From Myxococcales bacterium (GTDB lineage: Bacteria > Myxococcota_A > Polyangia > Palsa-1104 > SHYY01): DNA of 44,289 nt. Below the pieces are notes generated by a model. It saw only the letters and a list, made by a program, of their open reading frames with translations. It did not search any database and was not told the DNA's origin. Location of the stretch: the NCBI GenBank assembly GCA_009692555.1, contig SHYY01000001.1:91393-135681 (forward strand), read 5' to 3'. Positions 33,905 to 42,324 of this stretch are shown here, in pieces (position 1 is the first letter of the stretch; the number at the start of each line of letters is the position of its first letter). Both the position numbers and the translations under genes were made by a program.

Positions 33905-34617
33905 GCCAGGGGACCAATGGTGCAGTGCAGCAACGGAAGCGGATCCTGATCGTCGAGGACGAGCCCGACATCGTGCGCGGTCTGACCGACGCGCTCGAGT
34001 TCGAAGGGTTCGAGGTGGTCTCGACGGGGCAGGGCCGCGAGGGCGTCAGGATGGCGCGCGACCGCGGGGCCGACTGCGTGATCCTCGACCTGATGCTCCC
34101 CGACATCAACGGCTACCAGGTGTGCGAGGAGATCCGCGCCGCGAACCCGGTGTTGCCGATCATCATCCTCACCGCGCGCGGGCAGGAGTCGGACAAGATC
34201 CGCGGGCTCGAGGTGGGCGCCGACGACTACGTGACCAAGCCGTTCTCCGTCGGTGAGCTGCTGGCGCGGATCAAGGCGATCTTCCGGCGGCTGCACAAGG
34301 TGCCGGCGATCCACGACGAGGTGATCCGGATCGGGGCGTGCGAGGTGGACGTGAAGAAGCACACCCTGACGCGCTCGCGGAAGACGCAGCCCCTGACGTT
34401 CTACGAAGTGGAGCTGATCAAGCTGCTCGCGGAGCGGGTGGACCAGCCGGTGTCGCGCGACGAGATCCTCGACAAGATCTGGGGGATCGACGCCCACCCG
34501 ACCAACCGCACCGTCGACAACTTCATCGTCAAGCTGCGCAAGAAACTCGAGGAGGATCACAAGATCCCGCAGCACATCCTGACGGTGTACGGGTTCGGCT
34601 ACAAGCTGGTGCGATGA
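33901..34617 (+). CDS. OmpR/PhoB-family response regulator
   Basis: 238 residues, overlapping the kinase stop (ATGA). The receiver has E19-D20, phospho-acceptor D63 ([13 protein letters not shown]), ILTARGQ and TKPF. The winged-helix domain (~140-238) has [34 protein letters not shown] and the end [11 protein letters not shown] complete DNA-binding regulator. It is coupled to the secreted-protein gene downstream. Confidence 0.95.
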   Translation: MSQGTNGAVQQRKRILIVEDEPDIVRGLTDALEFEGFEVVSTGQGREGVRMARDRGADCVILDLMLPDINGYQVCEEIRAANPVLPIIILTARGQESDKIRGLEVGADDYVTKPFSVGELLARIKAIFRRLHKVPAIHDEVIRIGACEVDVKKHTLTRSRKTQPLTFYEVELIKLLAERVDQPVSRDEILDKIWGIDAHPTNRTVDNFIVKLRKKLEEDHKIPQHILTVYGFGYKLVR

Positions 34618-35198
34618 GCCCCGAGGCTCGCTACGCTCGCGGAGGACGAGCGGTTCATGCGGCGTTCCGGCTGGCGGCGGCACTCCTTGCCCTCCCGGCG
34701 GTTGCTGCGGCGCAGCATGAGCTGCCGGCCGGCAAGTGGCGCGCGGTGGAGGGCGGGACGGAGGTGTGCATGGAGGTGCTGCCCTCGCAGCAGCTGCGCC
34801 TCTCGCTGCGCGGGCCGGGCGATCGCAACCCGGTGGTGGTCGACGGGAAGTACCGGATCACGGCGACCAAGATGGGCGATTTCCACCTCGACTTCGAGGT
34901 CGCGACGATCCGGCAAAAGACGCTCGGCAATTGCCGGAAGTACTGGTTCGACAAGGAGCTCGATGCCACGCGGCAGCTCGGGATCGAGCTCCGGCGCGGG
35001 GCGCGGCTTCGTCTCACGTTGCACTTCGAGTGCGCGGCGGGGCGGGAGCAGGTGCAGCTGTGCATTCACATCGCGGAGGAGGGGCGGCCGAAGGTGGCCT
35101 GCCGCGCGCTGCAAAGCGAGCGCGGGACGGTGTGCAAGGAGCCGCCCGCCATCGATGGGAGCTTGATCAACCGGCCGCCCGATCGTCCGCGGCCGTGA
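34614..35198 (+). CDS. Secreted protein coupled to the two-component system
   Basis: 194 residues, ATG overlapping the regulator stop. The signal-sequence core is [17 protein letters not shown]; its first ~15 residues come from a short GC-rich palindromic stretch (GGCTCGCTACGCTCGCGG). The mature part ([53 protein letters not shown]) is beta-rich with a few Cys. No family recognised. The position suggests a periplasmic accessory of the sensor or an output of the same pathway. Confidence 0.75.
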   Translation: MSPEARYARGGRAVHAAFRLAAALLALPAVAAAQHELPAGKWRAVEGGTEVCMEVLPSQQLRLSLRGPGDRNPVVVDGKYRITATKMGDFHLDFEVATIRQKTLGNCRKYWFDKELDATRQLGIELRRGARLRLTLHFECAAGREQVQLCIHIAEEGRPKVACRALQSERGTVCKEPPAIDGSLINRPPDRPRP

Positions 35199-35209
35199 AG
35201 TGAAGCGGG

Positions 35210-36022
35210 CTACGTTCCGCAGGCGAGCTTGATCGTGCCGGTCTGGCCGCCCGAGCCGGTGTAGGTGGCCGTCGCGCCGCCGGTGAAGACCACCGTCACC
35301 GATGAGTTGAGCTTGCCGGTGAGGACGATCGTGCCGGCCGTCGGGCACATCCCCTTGCAGCGCTTGTAGCCCGCGAAGGTGGTGCCCCACGAGGCAGCGG
35401 CCTTGTTGCCGGCGACGCTGGTCTGGAAGGTGCCGGTGAGGGTGCCGCAGGCGCCGTCCCAGGTGCCGGTGTAGGTGCCGCGGTGGGTGACCGTGCCGCC
35501 GCGCGCGCCGGTGGCGTTGCTCTGCGAGGCGACGGTGAGGGTCTTCTGGAGGCCGGTGGTGACGGTCACGGTGGCCGCGACGGTGATCGTGGCGCCGTTG
35601 GCCTTCAGGTTCGAGGCGGCGATCGCGACAGTGGCTCCGCTGGCGGTGACGGCGCTGAAGACCGCGGTGACGGTGCCGCTCACGTGGACCATGCCGTAGG
35701 GCCCGGTGCAGTCGGTGACCTCGTAGGTGACCTTGTCGCCGGCGGCGGTGGCCTTCACGCAGCCCGGCGGCAGGAGGTAGGTGCCGGCGAAGCCCGCGGC
35801 GGCGGTGGCGGCGGCGCTCGCGCTCGCCATGTTGCCGGCGGTGAGCCCCTCGGTGGCGACCACCGCGAACCCGGTGTCGCCGCCGGCGGAGTCCCCGGTC
35901 AGCGCGGCCGACTCGGCGGCCTCCTCGGTCAGCCCGCTACTGCTGTCGTCGGTGATGCCCTTCCCGCAGGCGGCGAGGGTGGCAAGGGCTGCAAGGGCGA
36001 AGACGAGCGTTCCGGTGCGCAT
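35210..36022 (-). CDS. Ala/Thr/Gly-rich lipoprotein
   Basis: 270 residues from the ATG at 36022, the start of a clear lipoprotein signal (LAALATLAAC, C19). An acidic linker follows (GITDDSSSGLTEEA), then a beta-rich domain of T/V/A repeats (ATVTVTTGLQKTLTVASQSN, GTYTGTWDGACGTLTGTFQT) with a few Cys. No family recognised; similar lipoproteins are common in myxobacteria. The start lies 22 bp from an inverted-repeat-bounded segment that may hold its promoter. Confidence 0.72.
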   Translation of the reverse strand: MRTGTLVFALAALATLAACGKGITDDSSSGLTEEAAESAALTGDSAGGDTGFAVVATEGLTAGNMASASAAATAAAGFAGTYLLPPGCVKATAAGDKVTYEVTDCTGPYGMVHVSGTVTAVFSAVTASGATVAIAASNLKANGATITVAATVTVTTGLQKTLTVASQSNATGARGGTVTHRGTYTGTWDGACGTLTGTFQTSVAGNKAAASWGTTFAGYKRCKGMCPTAGTIVLTGKLNSSVTVVFTGGATATYTGSGGQTGTIKLACGT

Positions 36023-36043
36023 GGTCGAACCGCCCAAGGGTAA

Positions 36044-36233
36044 GGGCCCGCGAATGGACAACTCGATCGATGATCGCGGCCGAGGCGCCCGGATGGCGAG
36101 GCGCGACGACGGAGAATACTCTCTATTTGACGGAGGAGCTTCCCCTCAAGACTACAGAAGGGGGGCAAGCCCCCCGAAGCCTGCCGGGATGGATCGGCCG
36201 CGAGGGCGACTGAGTTGTCCATTCGCGGGCCCT
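36044..36233. repeat. 190-bp segment bounded by 22-bp perfect inverted repeats
   Basis: The left arm (36044-36065) begins AGGGCCCGCGAATGG and ends ACAACTC; the right arm (36212-36233) is its exact reverse complement. Pairing continues imperfectly outward (CCCAA...TTGGG, 36034-36243) and inward. The interior has an AT-rich spot (36113-36127), a TTGACG (36125-36130), and a strong hairpin ggggggc-aa-gcccccc. It contains no ORF of note. Either a MITE-like insertion or an invertible promoter segment for the lipoprotein gene. Confidence 0.75.
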
Positions 36234-36282
36234 AAGCGTTGGGACGAGGTTCGATCCGATGGCCGCGCTTGGAAAGAAGTTC

Positions 36283-36299
36283 TTGCACTATGAGTGCAA
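36283..36299 (-). terminator. Hairpin over the stop codon of the matrixin-like gene
   Basis: On the minus strand, TTGCACT-cat-AGTGCAA, a 7-bp perfect stem that includes the TAG stop. A short pyrimidine-rich run follows. A weak terminator candidate. Confidence 0.35.
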
Positions 36300-37232
36300 C
36301 ATGCGGCGGCGGGCGCGCAGGACGAGCGCGGCAGCGACGAACAGGAGCGCGAGCGGCACGGCACCGGCACGTCCGCCGAGGTCGCAGCCGCTCTTTTTGT
36401 CAGTGGGGCGTTCGCAGCTCTTCGGATCGATCGCGGGCGCGTAGATGCCGGCGATCCCGGCGATATCGTCGGCCTTCGGCATGCGCTTGATCGTCTCGGC
36501 GGGGACGGCGAAGTTGAACATCGTCGCCTGCACGATCCGCTGGTACTCGTCCTGCGGCACCTTCATGGCGAGGACGTCGGCGCACCCGGGGACCTTGTTG
36601 CCCTTCTCGTCCTGCGGCTCGCCGTTCGAGGCGGCGTCGCGGCAGGTGTGATCGAGGCCCTGGAAGTGGCCGAGCTCGTGGGTGAGGGTGTTCTCGAGGT
36701 CGGCGCGCACCGTGCCCGCGCGCGCCATGACGTTCGACGGGAGCTGCACGAAGGTGAAGTTGATCTCGTTCATCTGGATGTCGGCGTCGACGATGTCCCC
36801 GTCGCCCTCCTTCCCCGGCACGCTGTTGTAGAAGATGGTGGTGATCGCGGTGGCCTGGGCGGAGTAGCAGTTCTCCTTGGTCTTCTCCTCGGCGGGGCGG
36901 CACCACTTGTCGCGGCGGAACTTGACGACGTTGATGTGATCGAGGCGCGCCTCGGATTCGGCGGGCGGGTCGATGGTGATCTTCAGGTACGCCTTCCCGG
37001 CGTCGGTGCTCATGGTCTGCCAGTTGGCGACCGCCTTGGCGAGGGTCTTCTCCACCGCGTCGATCGGGAGGTCCATCGCGCCGGCGGTGTCGAGGCGGAT
37101 CCAGGTGCAGGAGCCCGGCCACCCGATCGGCGTGCCCTTGTCGGTGCGCGAGCGGACGTAGGCTTCGGCCGGTCCGCTGAGGGTCGCGGCGGCGAGGGTG
37201 GCGAGGGCTGCGAAGAAGAGGATCGCGCGCAT
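36288..37232 (-). CDS. Matrixin-like zinc metalloprotease with MYXO-CTERM tail
   Basis: 314 residues from the ATG at 37232 (TGATG overlap with the upstream stop; a TTG one codon earlier is possible). Signal peptide cut near residue 24 (GPAEAY). The zinc site is complete: HELGHFQGLDH (H185, H189, H195, catalytic E186). A Met-turn-like TMFNFA follows ~70 residues later. It belongs to the metzincin M10/M12-like group. The C-terminus is MYXO-CTERM-like (SGCDLGG, hydrophobic helix, RARRR), so it is a surface-anchored protease. Translation is coupled to the upstream secreted protein. Confidence 0.87.
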   Translation of the reverse strand: MRAILFFAALATLAAATLSGPAEAYVRSRTDKGTPIGWPGSCTWIRLDTAGAMDLPIDAVEKTLAKAVANWQTMSTDAGKAYLKITIDPPAESEARLDHINVVKFRRDKWCRPAEEKTKENCYSAQATAITTIFYNSVPGKEGDGDIVDADIQMNEINFTFVQLPSNVMARAGTVRADLENTLTHELGHFQGLDHTCRDAASNGEPQDEKGNKVPGCADVLAMKVPQDEYQRIVQATMFNFAVPAETIKRMPKADDIAGIAGIYAPAIDPKSCERPTDKKSGCDLGGRAGAVPLALLFVAAALVLRARRRMLHS

Positions 37233-37789
37233 CAACGGCTCCCCTTGGCGGGCTGCTCGCGCACCGCGCGGGCGATATCGGCGAGCAGTTCGTCGAGCGG
37301 GCGCGAAGGCGGGAGCGGCGGGCCTCCCGCCTGCCGGGCGGTGAACTCGAGGCCGGCCACGCTGCGGAGCGCGACCCTCTTGCCGGCGACGGTAGCGACC
37401 CGGAGCTTGCCCTGCGCCATGCCGACCGTCCAGCGCGCGGCGCCGCGGCGCTCGAGGAACACCACCACCTCTTCCCCGTCGCTGAAGCGGGCCGCGCCGG
37501 TGACCAGCATGCCCATCCCTTCGGCCTCGCCGCCCTCGCGACGGACGATCACCAGCTCCCCTTCGACGGCCTCGCCCTTCATCGATCGGGAGACGCGCAG
37601 GCTGACGTCGGTGTAGATCGCGCTGTGGTCGCTGTTCCAGCGCGCCGTCTGGCTCTCGACGCGGGCGACCAGGATCTGATCGGCGTGGGCGCAGAGCTCG
37701 CGGAGGTCGAGCGGGAGGATCGTCGAGGCCCGCGCGGGGGCGGCCAGGAGCAAGAGGGCGAGCGCGGACCAGAGGAGCGGGCGGGACAT
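37232..37789 (-). CDS. Secreted partner of the matrixin-like protease
   Basis: 185 residues. The ATG at 37789 has a GGAGG ribosome site. Signal peptide cut near residue 22 (APARAS). The mature domain is STILPLDLRELCAHADQILV, SDHSAIYTDVSLRVSRSMKG, ELVIVRREGG, EEVVVFLERRG, a compact beta domain found beside similar proteases in myxobacterial genomes, as far as I can recall. It is first in a two-gene operon. It may act as a chaperone, inhibitor or co-factor of the protease (inference). Confidence 0.72.
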   Translation of the reverse strand: MSRPLLWSALALLLLAAPARASTILPLDLRELCAHADQILVARVESQTARWNSDHSAIYTDVSLRVSRSMKGEAVEGELVIVRREGGEAEGMGMLVTGAARFSDGEEVVVFLERRGAARWTVGMAQGKLRVATVAGKRVALRSVAGLEFTARQAGGPPLPPSRPLDELLADIARAVREQPAKGSR

Positions 37790-37879
37790 CGAAACCTCCA
37801 AACAGGGAAGCGTATCCCGTTCGTGGCCGCGCCGCGACTGTTCGTTCGGCGCTTCCCGGGCGTTTCCTGGGAAGTAACG

Positions 37880-37908
37880 TTGTGTCCCCCGGACCGCCGT
37901 GCTAGCTT
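37880..37908 (+). promoter_or_regulatory. Candidate promoter of the rubrerythrin gene
   Basis: TTGTGT (37880-37885), a 17-bp spacer, TAGCTT (37903-37908), followed by GGAGGAG (37923-37929) and the ATG at 37938. It lies in a divergent gap of 148 bp. Confidence 0.45.
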
Positions 37909-37937
37909 CAGCCCCCCAAAACGGAGGAGTCACGACC

Positions 37938-38360
<423 letters not shown>

Positions 38361-38412
38361 TAGTTTCCGCAGTCCCTGAAAAAAGCCCCACCGACGCCAC
38401 CGAGGCGCGTTC

Positions 38413-38988
38413 ATGAAGAAGCTCACGCTCGCCGATATTCGCCCGTTGCGGCTCTACGAGCGCGCGCGCGATGCTGCCCGCCAGCGCGTGATCGAATTGA
38501 AGCGCGCCCGGCGGGTGGCGCTCGGCGAGCACGTGACGCTGGTGTTCGAGAACCGCGCGACGATGATCTTCCAGGTGGAGGAGATGGTGCGGGCGGAGGA
38601 GCTGGCGGATCCGGCGAAGATCCAGGCGGAGATCGAGGTCTACAACTCGCTCCTGCCCGACGAGGGCGAGCTGTCGGCGACGCTGTTCGTGGAGATCGTG
38701 TCGTCGGAGGCGATCCGGCCGACGCTGCACCGGCTGGTGGGGATCGACGAGCATGTCTCGCTGGTGGTCGGGGGCATCGCGGTGAGGGCGCAGTTCGAGG
38801 CGGGGCGGAGCGAGGGGGAGCGGATCTCGGCGGTGCAGTACGTGAAGTTCCCGCTACCCGTGGAGGCGCGTAGGGGGCTGGCGACGGCCGGGACGGAGGT
38901 CGCGCTGGTGAGCGATCTTCCGGGGTACGAGTGCAAGACGGTGCTCAGCGAGGGGACGCGGGAGTCACTGGCGGAGGATCTGGAGTAG
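38413..38988 (+). CDS. DUF3501 family protein
   Basis: 191 residues, full length. Begins [20 protein letters not shown], followed by [20 protein letters not shown] and [19 protein letters not shown], all signatures of DUF3501. A GAGGCG lies 9 nt before the ATG. The family has no proven function but sits beside rubrerythrin genes in many genomes, which points to oxidative-stress or iron-linked metabolism. The gap to rubrerythrin is 52 bp, so one operon is likely. Confidence 0.9.
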   Translation: MKKLTLADIRPLRLYERARDAARQRVIELKRARRVALGEHVTLVFENRATMIFQVEEMVRAEELADPAKIQAEIEVYNSLLPDEGELSATLFVEIVSSEAIRPTLHRLVGIDEHVSLVVGGIAVRAQFEAGRSEGERISAVQYVKFPLPVEARRGLATAGTEVALVSDLPGYECKTVLSEGTRESLAEDLE

Positions 38989-39038
38989 GTCGTACAGGAG
39001 CAAGGAGTGGGCTGGAGTCACTGCACCAAGAGTGCGAC

Positions 39039-40539
39039 ATGCTGACGCGCTTGAAGGTTGATGGCTTCAAGAACCTCGACGGGCTCGATGTCCGTTTTGG
39101 ACCCTTCACCTGCGTCGCGGGCCCGAACGGCGTCGGCAAGTCCAATCTCTTCGATGCCATCGCGTTCCTATCGGCCCTGGCGGACCGGCCCCTGGTGGAG
39201 GCCGCACTGGCAGTCCGCGGCACCGAGGCGCGGGGTGACGTGCAGAGCATTTTCCGGAGGGTGGGGGATCGGACCGCCGACCGGATACGATTCACCATCG
39301 AGTTCGTCATCCCGGATGAGGGAGAGGACGGCCTGGGCCAGCCGGCAAAGGCGTCCATGACGTTCTTGCGGTACGAGTTGGAGCTTCGCTATCGAGCCGA
39401 CACGACCGTCAAGGCCATGGGCACTCTGGAGGTGGCCAAGGAGCGCATGGGTTCACCTCAACCGCTCGGAAGCGAAGGTACTCCTCGGATTCCCGCACAC
39501 GAAGGCGTGGCGCGACTCCGTAGTGACGGGGCGCCGAACCAGTCCCTATATCTCCACCGAGGATGAGGACGGAATCACGATCGTCTCACTTCGCGCGGAT
39601 AGCATTGGTGGGAAGGGAGGTGGGCGCCCCCGCCGCGTTCCGGCGTCAAGCCTGCCCCGAACGATGCTCTCGTCGGTGAACAACGCCGCGGAGCACCGCA
39701 CCCTCGTACTCGCCCGGCAGGAGATGATGAGCTGGACCCAACTCCAGCTCGAGCCGTCGGCGCTCCGGGCCCCCGACGGGTTCACGGCGTCACGTTCCAT
39801 CGGCCCCAACGGGGCCCACCTTCCGGCGACTCTCTACGAACTCGCGCAGACGGCCGAACGCGCACGCGTCGGCGGTGCCTCCGACGTCTACGCGCAGGTT
39901 GCCAACCGCCTGTCGAATTTGGTCGAGAACGTTCGCCGGATCACCGTCGACGTGGACGAGAAGCGCAATCTGCTTAGCATCGTCATGACGGACCGGCACG
40001 ACACGCAGCACGTCGCCGGCGCGCTCTCGGATGGCACCCTCGGGTTCCTCGCGCTGACCGTCATGGAGGCCGACCCGAAGAGCCGGCGTCTCCTCTGTCT
40101 GGAGGAGCCCGAAAACGGGATGCATCCGCTCCGTATCGCCGCTGTCATGGAGTTGCTCGGCGATCTGGCCGTGGACGTCGAGCTGCCCGTCGACCACGAC
40201 AATCCTCTGCGCCAGGTCATTATCAACACGCACTCACCGTCCGTCGTGGCGTGCGTTCACGATGGCGCCTTGCTGGTCGCGTATCCCATCCACGCGATCG
40301 TGGCAGGTGTCGAAGAGGCTCAACTGTCGGTCCGCCATCTCACGAGAACCTGGCGGCACACTGCAACGCCCCAGGTGCTAACGGTCACGCGCGGAGACCT
40401 CCTCGCGTACCTCAATCCATTCGCCGTGATCGAAAAGACATCGACTGGCGGTCCGCGCGTTGGCGTGACTACGCGCGTCATGGACCGCAAGGACATGCAG
40501 ATGTTCCTTCCCGGTCTCGCGGCGGAGCGGACCCGGTGA
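39039..40539 (+). pseudogene. AAA/ABC-type ATPase (RecF/OLD-like), one frameshift
   Basis: The first part begins MLTRLKVDGFKNLDGLDVRF with Walker A GPNGVGKSN (28-36). Near 39449-39451 an extra G in a GGG run shifts the frame; the true sequence continues as VHLNRSEAKVLLGFPHTKAW in the next frame. The second part carries the ABC-like signature ALSDGTLGFLAL, Walker B LLCLEEPENGMHP and the His-switch NTHSPSVVA. Joined, it is ~500 residues, the size of AAA_15/AAA_21 ATPases of OLD, Gabija, AbiL and Septu-like defence systems. The stop overlaps the next gene by 4 nt (GTGA). The shift may be a sequence error, since all downstream motifs are well kept. Confidence 0.8.
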
Positions 40540-41171
40540 CGACGCAGGCGACACTGGTGACCGACGGGCCCTCCGACACCGTTCTCCTCCCGATCTTGCG
40601 GTGGCTGTGCGGGAAGATCACCCTCGCGGCCATCGAGGTGCGGTGGGCCGACCTGCGAGGCGTGCCGAACCCTCCGATGGGCCTTGGCGAGCGCCTCACC
40701 CTTGCCGTCGAACTCTACCCCTGCCGCCTGCTCTTCGTACATCGAGACGCTGAGAACCAGGAACCGCGGCTTCGCTACGAGGAAATTTGGGGCGCCAACG
40801 GGACAGGATGCTCCCACGTCTGCGTCGTGCCGGTTCGGATGCAAGGGGCGTGGCTACTCCACAACGCGGACGCGTTGCGTCGGGCTGCGGGGAGACCGTC
40901 AAGTACCGCGCCACTGGAACTGCCAACTCGGCGCCAGTGGGAGGCACTGCCCGACCCGAAGGGCATCCTGCATCAGGCGCTGAGAACCGCCAGCGGAGCG
41001 ACGGGGCGGAGGGCAAAGAAATTCAGTCCCGAAAAGGCCGCACATCGTCTCGCGGACCTCATCGACGACTGGTCCCCGCTGCGCCAACTGCCGGCCTTCC
41101 AACTCCTCGAAGCCGATACTCGAGCAGCCCTCGTTGCCCTGGACGTGCCGCCGGCTTCCGACTTTCCTTGA
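40536..41171 (+). CDS. TOPRIM-like (DUF4276/RloB-type) partner of the ATPase
   Basis: 211 residues, GTG start overlapping the ATPase stop. The pattern TLVTDGPSDTVLLPILRWL, then LYPCRLLFVHRDAENQEPR, and VPVRMQGAWLLHNADAL resembles the TOPRIM-like fold of DUF4276/RloB proteins: an early acid (here D10/D14 rather than Glu) and a later D-x-D-like site (HRDAE). The C-terminal half (PDPKGILHQALRTASGATGR, SPEKAAHRLADLI) fits the same group. Such proteins pair with AAA ATPases in anti-phage systems like AbiL or PARIS. The assignment is by eye and moderate. A strong hairpin follows. Confidence 0.72.
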   Translation: MTTQATLVTDGPSDTVLLPILRWLCGKITLAAIEVRWADLRGVPNPPMGLGERLTLAVELYPCRLLFVHRDAENQEPRLRYEEIWGANGTGCSHVCVVPVRMQGAWLLHNADALRRAAGRPSSTAPLELPTRRQWEALPDPKGILHQALRTASGATGRRAKKFSPEKAAHRLADLIDDWSPLRQLPAFQLLEADTRAALVALDVPPASDFP

Positions 41172-41191
41172 ACCAGACTACCGGCGGCGCT

Positions 41192-41230
41192 CTGACTGGC
41201 CTTCGCCCTTTGCGGGCGACAGCCAGTCAG
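41192..41230 (+). terminator. Strong hairpin after the ATPase/TOPRIM-like pair
   Basis: CTGACTGGC (41192-41200) pairs with GCCAGTCAG (41222-41230). Inside, TCGCCC (41203-41208) pairs with GGGCGA (41214-41219) around a 5-nt loop. That gives 15 base pairs with a 2x2 internal loop, 21 bp after the stop. No U-tract follows. Confidence 0.6.
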
Positions 41231-41551
41231 TCGATCGAGGGGAGTGCGTGCCGCCTCCCTCGACGAGTAAAGCTCGCCGAGCCTCCCACCCTGCCACGGC
41301 GGGACTCCCCGCCGGCCGCGCCGTGCGCGGCTTTCAGAGGCGCTCCCACCCTACCCACTTCCACCAAAACTCGGCGTCCTCTCTCGACGAGGGGCCCCAC
41401 ACCTGGCCGAAAAACGGCGAAAGGCGAGTCTGAGCGACCATGCCGGCTTGCATGCGGGTTCGGTCTGCACGGGCGGGAGGGGTGACGGGGACGGGAAGGG
41501 GAACGGAAACGGGACTGAAACGAGCACGAGAAAAGGCGTAGCGTCCTAGCC
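41231..41551. other. Structured intergenic stretch without a supported gene
   Basis: About 320 bp. It holds several further short inverted repeats (for example around 41236-41266) and a GGGAACGG-type hexamer tract at about 41483-41521. The open frames here do not look like proteins. Confidence 0.45.
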
Positions 41552-42259
41552 CTAGCGGAGGTGCGCCCCGCCGTCGACGGGGAGCACCACGCCGGTCAGG
41601 TAGTCCTCGCTGCACAGGAACCGGACGGCGCGCGCGACGTCGGCCGGGTCGCCGATGCGCTCGAGCGGGATCCGCCGGATGATCGCGTCCTGCTCGCCAT
41701 CGGAGAAATCGGGCGGGAAGACCACCGTCCCCGGGGCGACCGCGTTGACCCGCACGCTCGGGGCCAGCTCGAGCGCCAGGTTGCGCGTGAGCTGGACCAG
41801 GCCCGCCTTCGAGGCGGCGTAGGCGGCGTGGTGCTTCCAGGGCTGCCAGGCCGCCACGTCCACGATGTTCACCACCGACGAGATGCCGAGGGGAAGCGCG
41901 AGCCGCACCAGGCGCGCCGGGGCCACCAGGTTGAGCGCCAGCTGCTCGCTCCAGGCCGCCTCCTCCTCGTAGGCGAACGGGGCGCGACGGTAGTCGGCGG
42001 CGTTGTTGATCAGCAGGTCGAGGCGGCCGTGCTGCGCGTGCACAGCGTCGATCAGGGCCCGGCAGGCCGCCGCGTCGCGGAGATCGGCCTGGACGATGCT
42101 GCCCGTCGCCAGCTTCGCCGCCACCGCCGCGGCCTCGGCGCGCGATTCGTGGAAGTGGATCACCAGCTGCGCCCCGGCCCGCGACAGCTCGAAGGCGATC
42201 GCCCGCCCGACCCGCCGCGCGCCTCCGGTGACCAGCGCGACCTTGCCGGCGAGATCCAT
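41552..42259 (-). CDS. Pteridine-reductase-like SDR
   Basis: 235 residues from the ATG at 42259 (MDLAGKVALVTGG); the open frame runs 36 nt further without a fitting start. TGGARRVGRAIA is the nucleotide motif typical of pteridine reductase/FolM-type SDRs (RR after the Gly-Ala). Also LLINNAADYRRAPF, and the catalytic YAASKAG. The C-terminus TGVVLPVDGGAHLR is standard. The likely substrate is a dihydropterin or dihydrofolate, but other carbonyls are possible. It is divergent from the TrpD2-like gene. Confidence 0.85.
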   Translation of the reverse strand: MDLAGKVALVTGGARRVGRAIAFELSRAGAQLVIHFHESRAEAAAVAAKLATGSIVQADLRDAAACRALIDAVHAQHGRLDLLINNAADYRRAPFAYEEEAAWSEQLALNLVAPARLVRLALPLGISSVVNIVDVAAWQPWKHHAAYAASKAGLVQLTRNLALELAPSVRVNAVAPGTVVFPPDFSDGEQDAIIRRIPLERIGDPADVARAVRFLCSEDYLTGVVLPVDGGAHLR

Positions 42260-42288
42260 CGCGGCAGGATAGGGCGCCGCGCCCGTCC

Positions 42289-42317
42289 TTATCAATAGCC
42301 CGCCGGCACGCTACACT
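42289..42317 (+). promoter_or_regulatory. Candidate promoter giving a leaderless transcript
   Basis: TTATCA (42289-42294), 17-bp spacer, TACACT (42312-42317). The GTG start at 42325 is 8 bp from the -10, so transcription would begin at or next to the start codon. Confidence 0.4.
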
Positions 42318-42324
42318 CGCGCCC

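Noticed and set aside
34620..34645. Short palindrome at the start of the secreted-protein gene as a mobile insertion
   Set aside because: GGCTCGCTACGCTCGCGG-like strings are short and recur by composition in this DNA; no borders or duplication can be defined.
36294..37616. 440-codon plus-strand frame opposite the protease gene
   Set aside because: Shadow frame; the minus strand carries signal peptides, the HExxHxxGxxH site and a good ribosome site.
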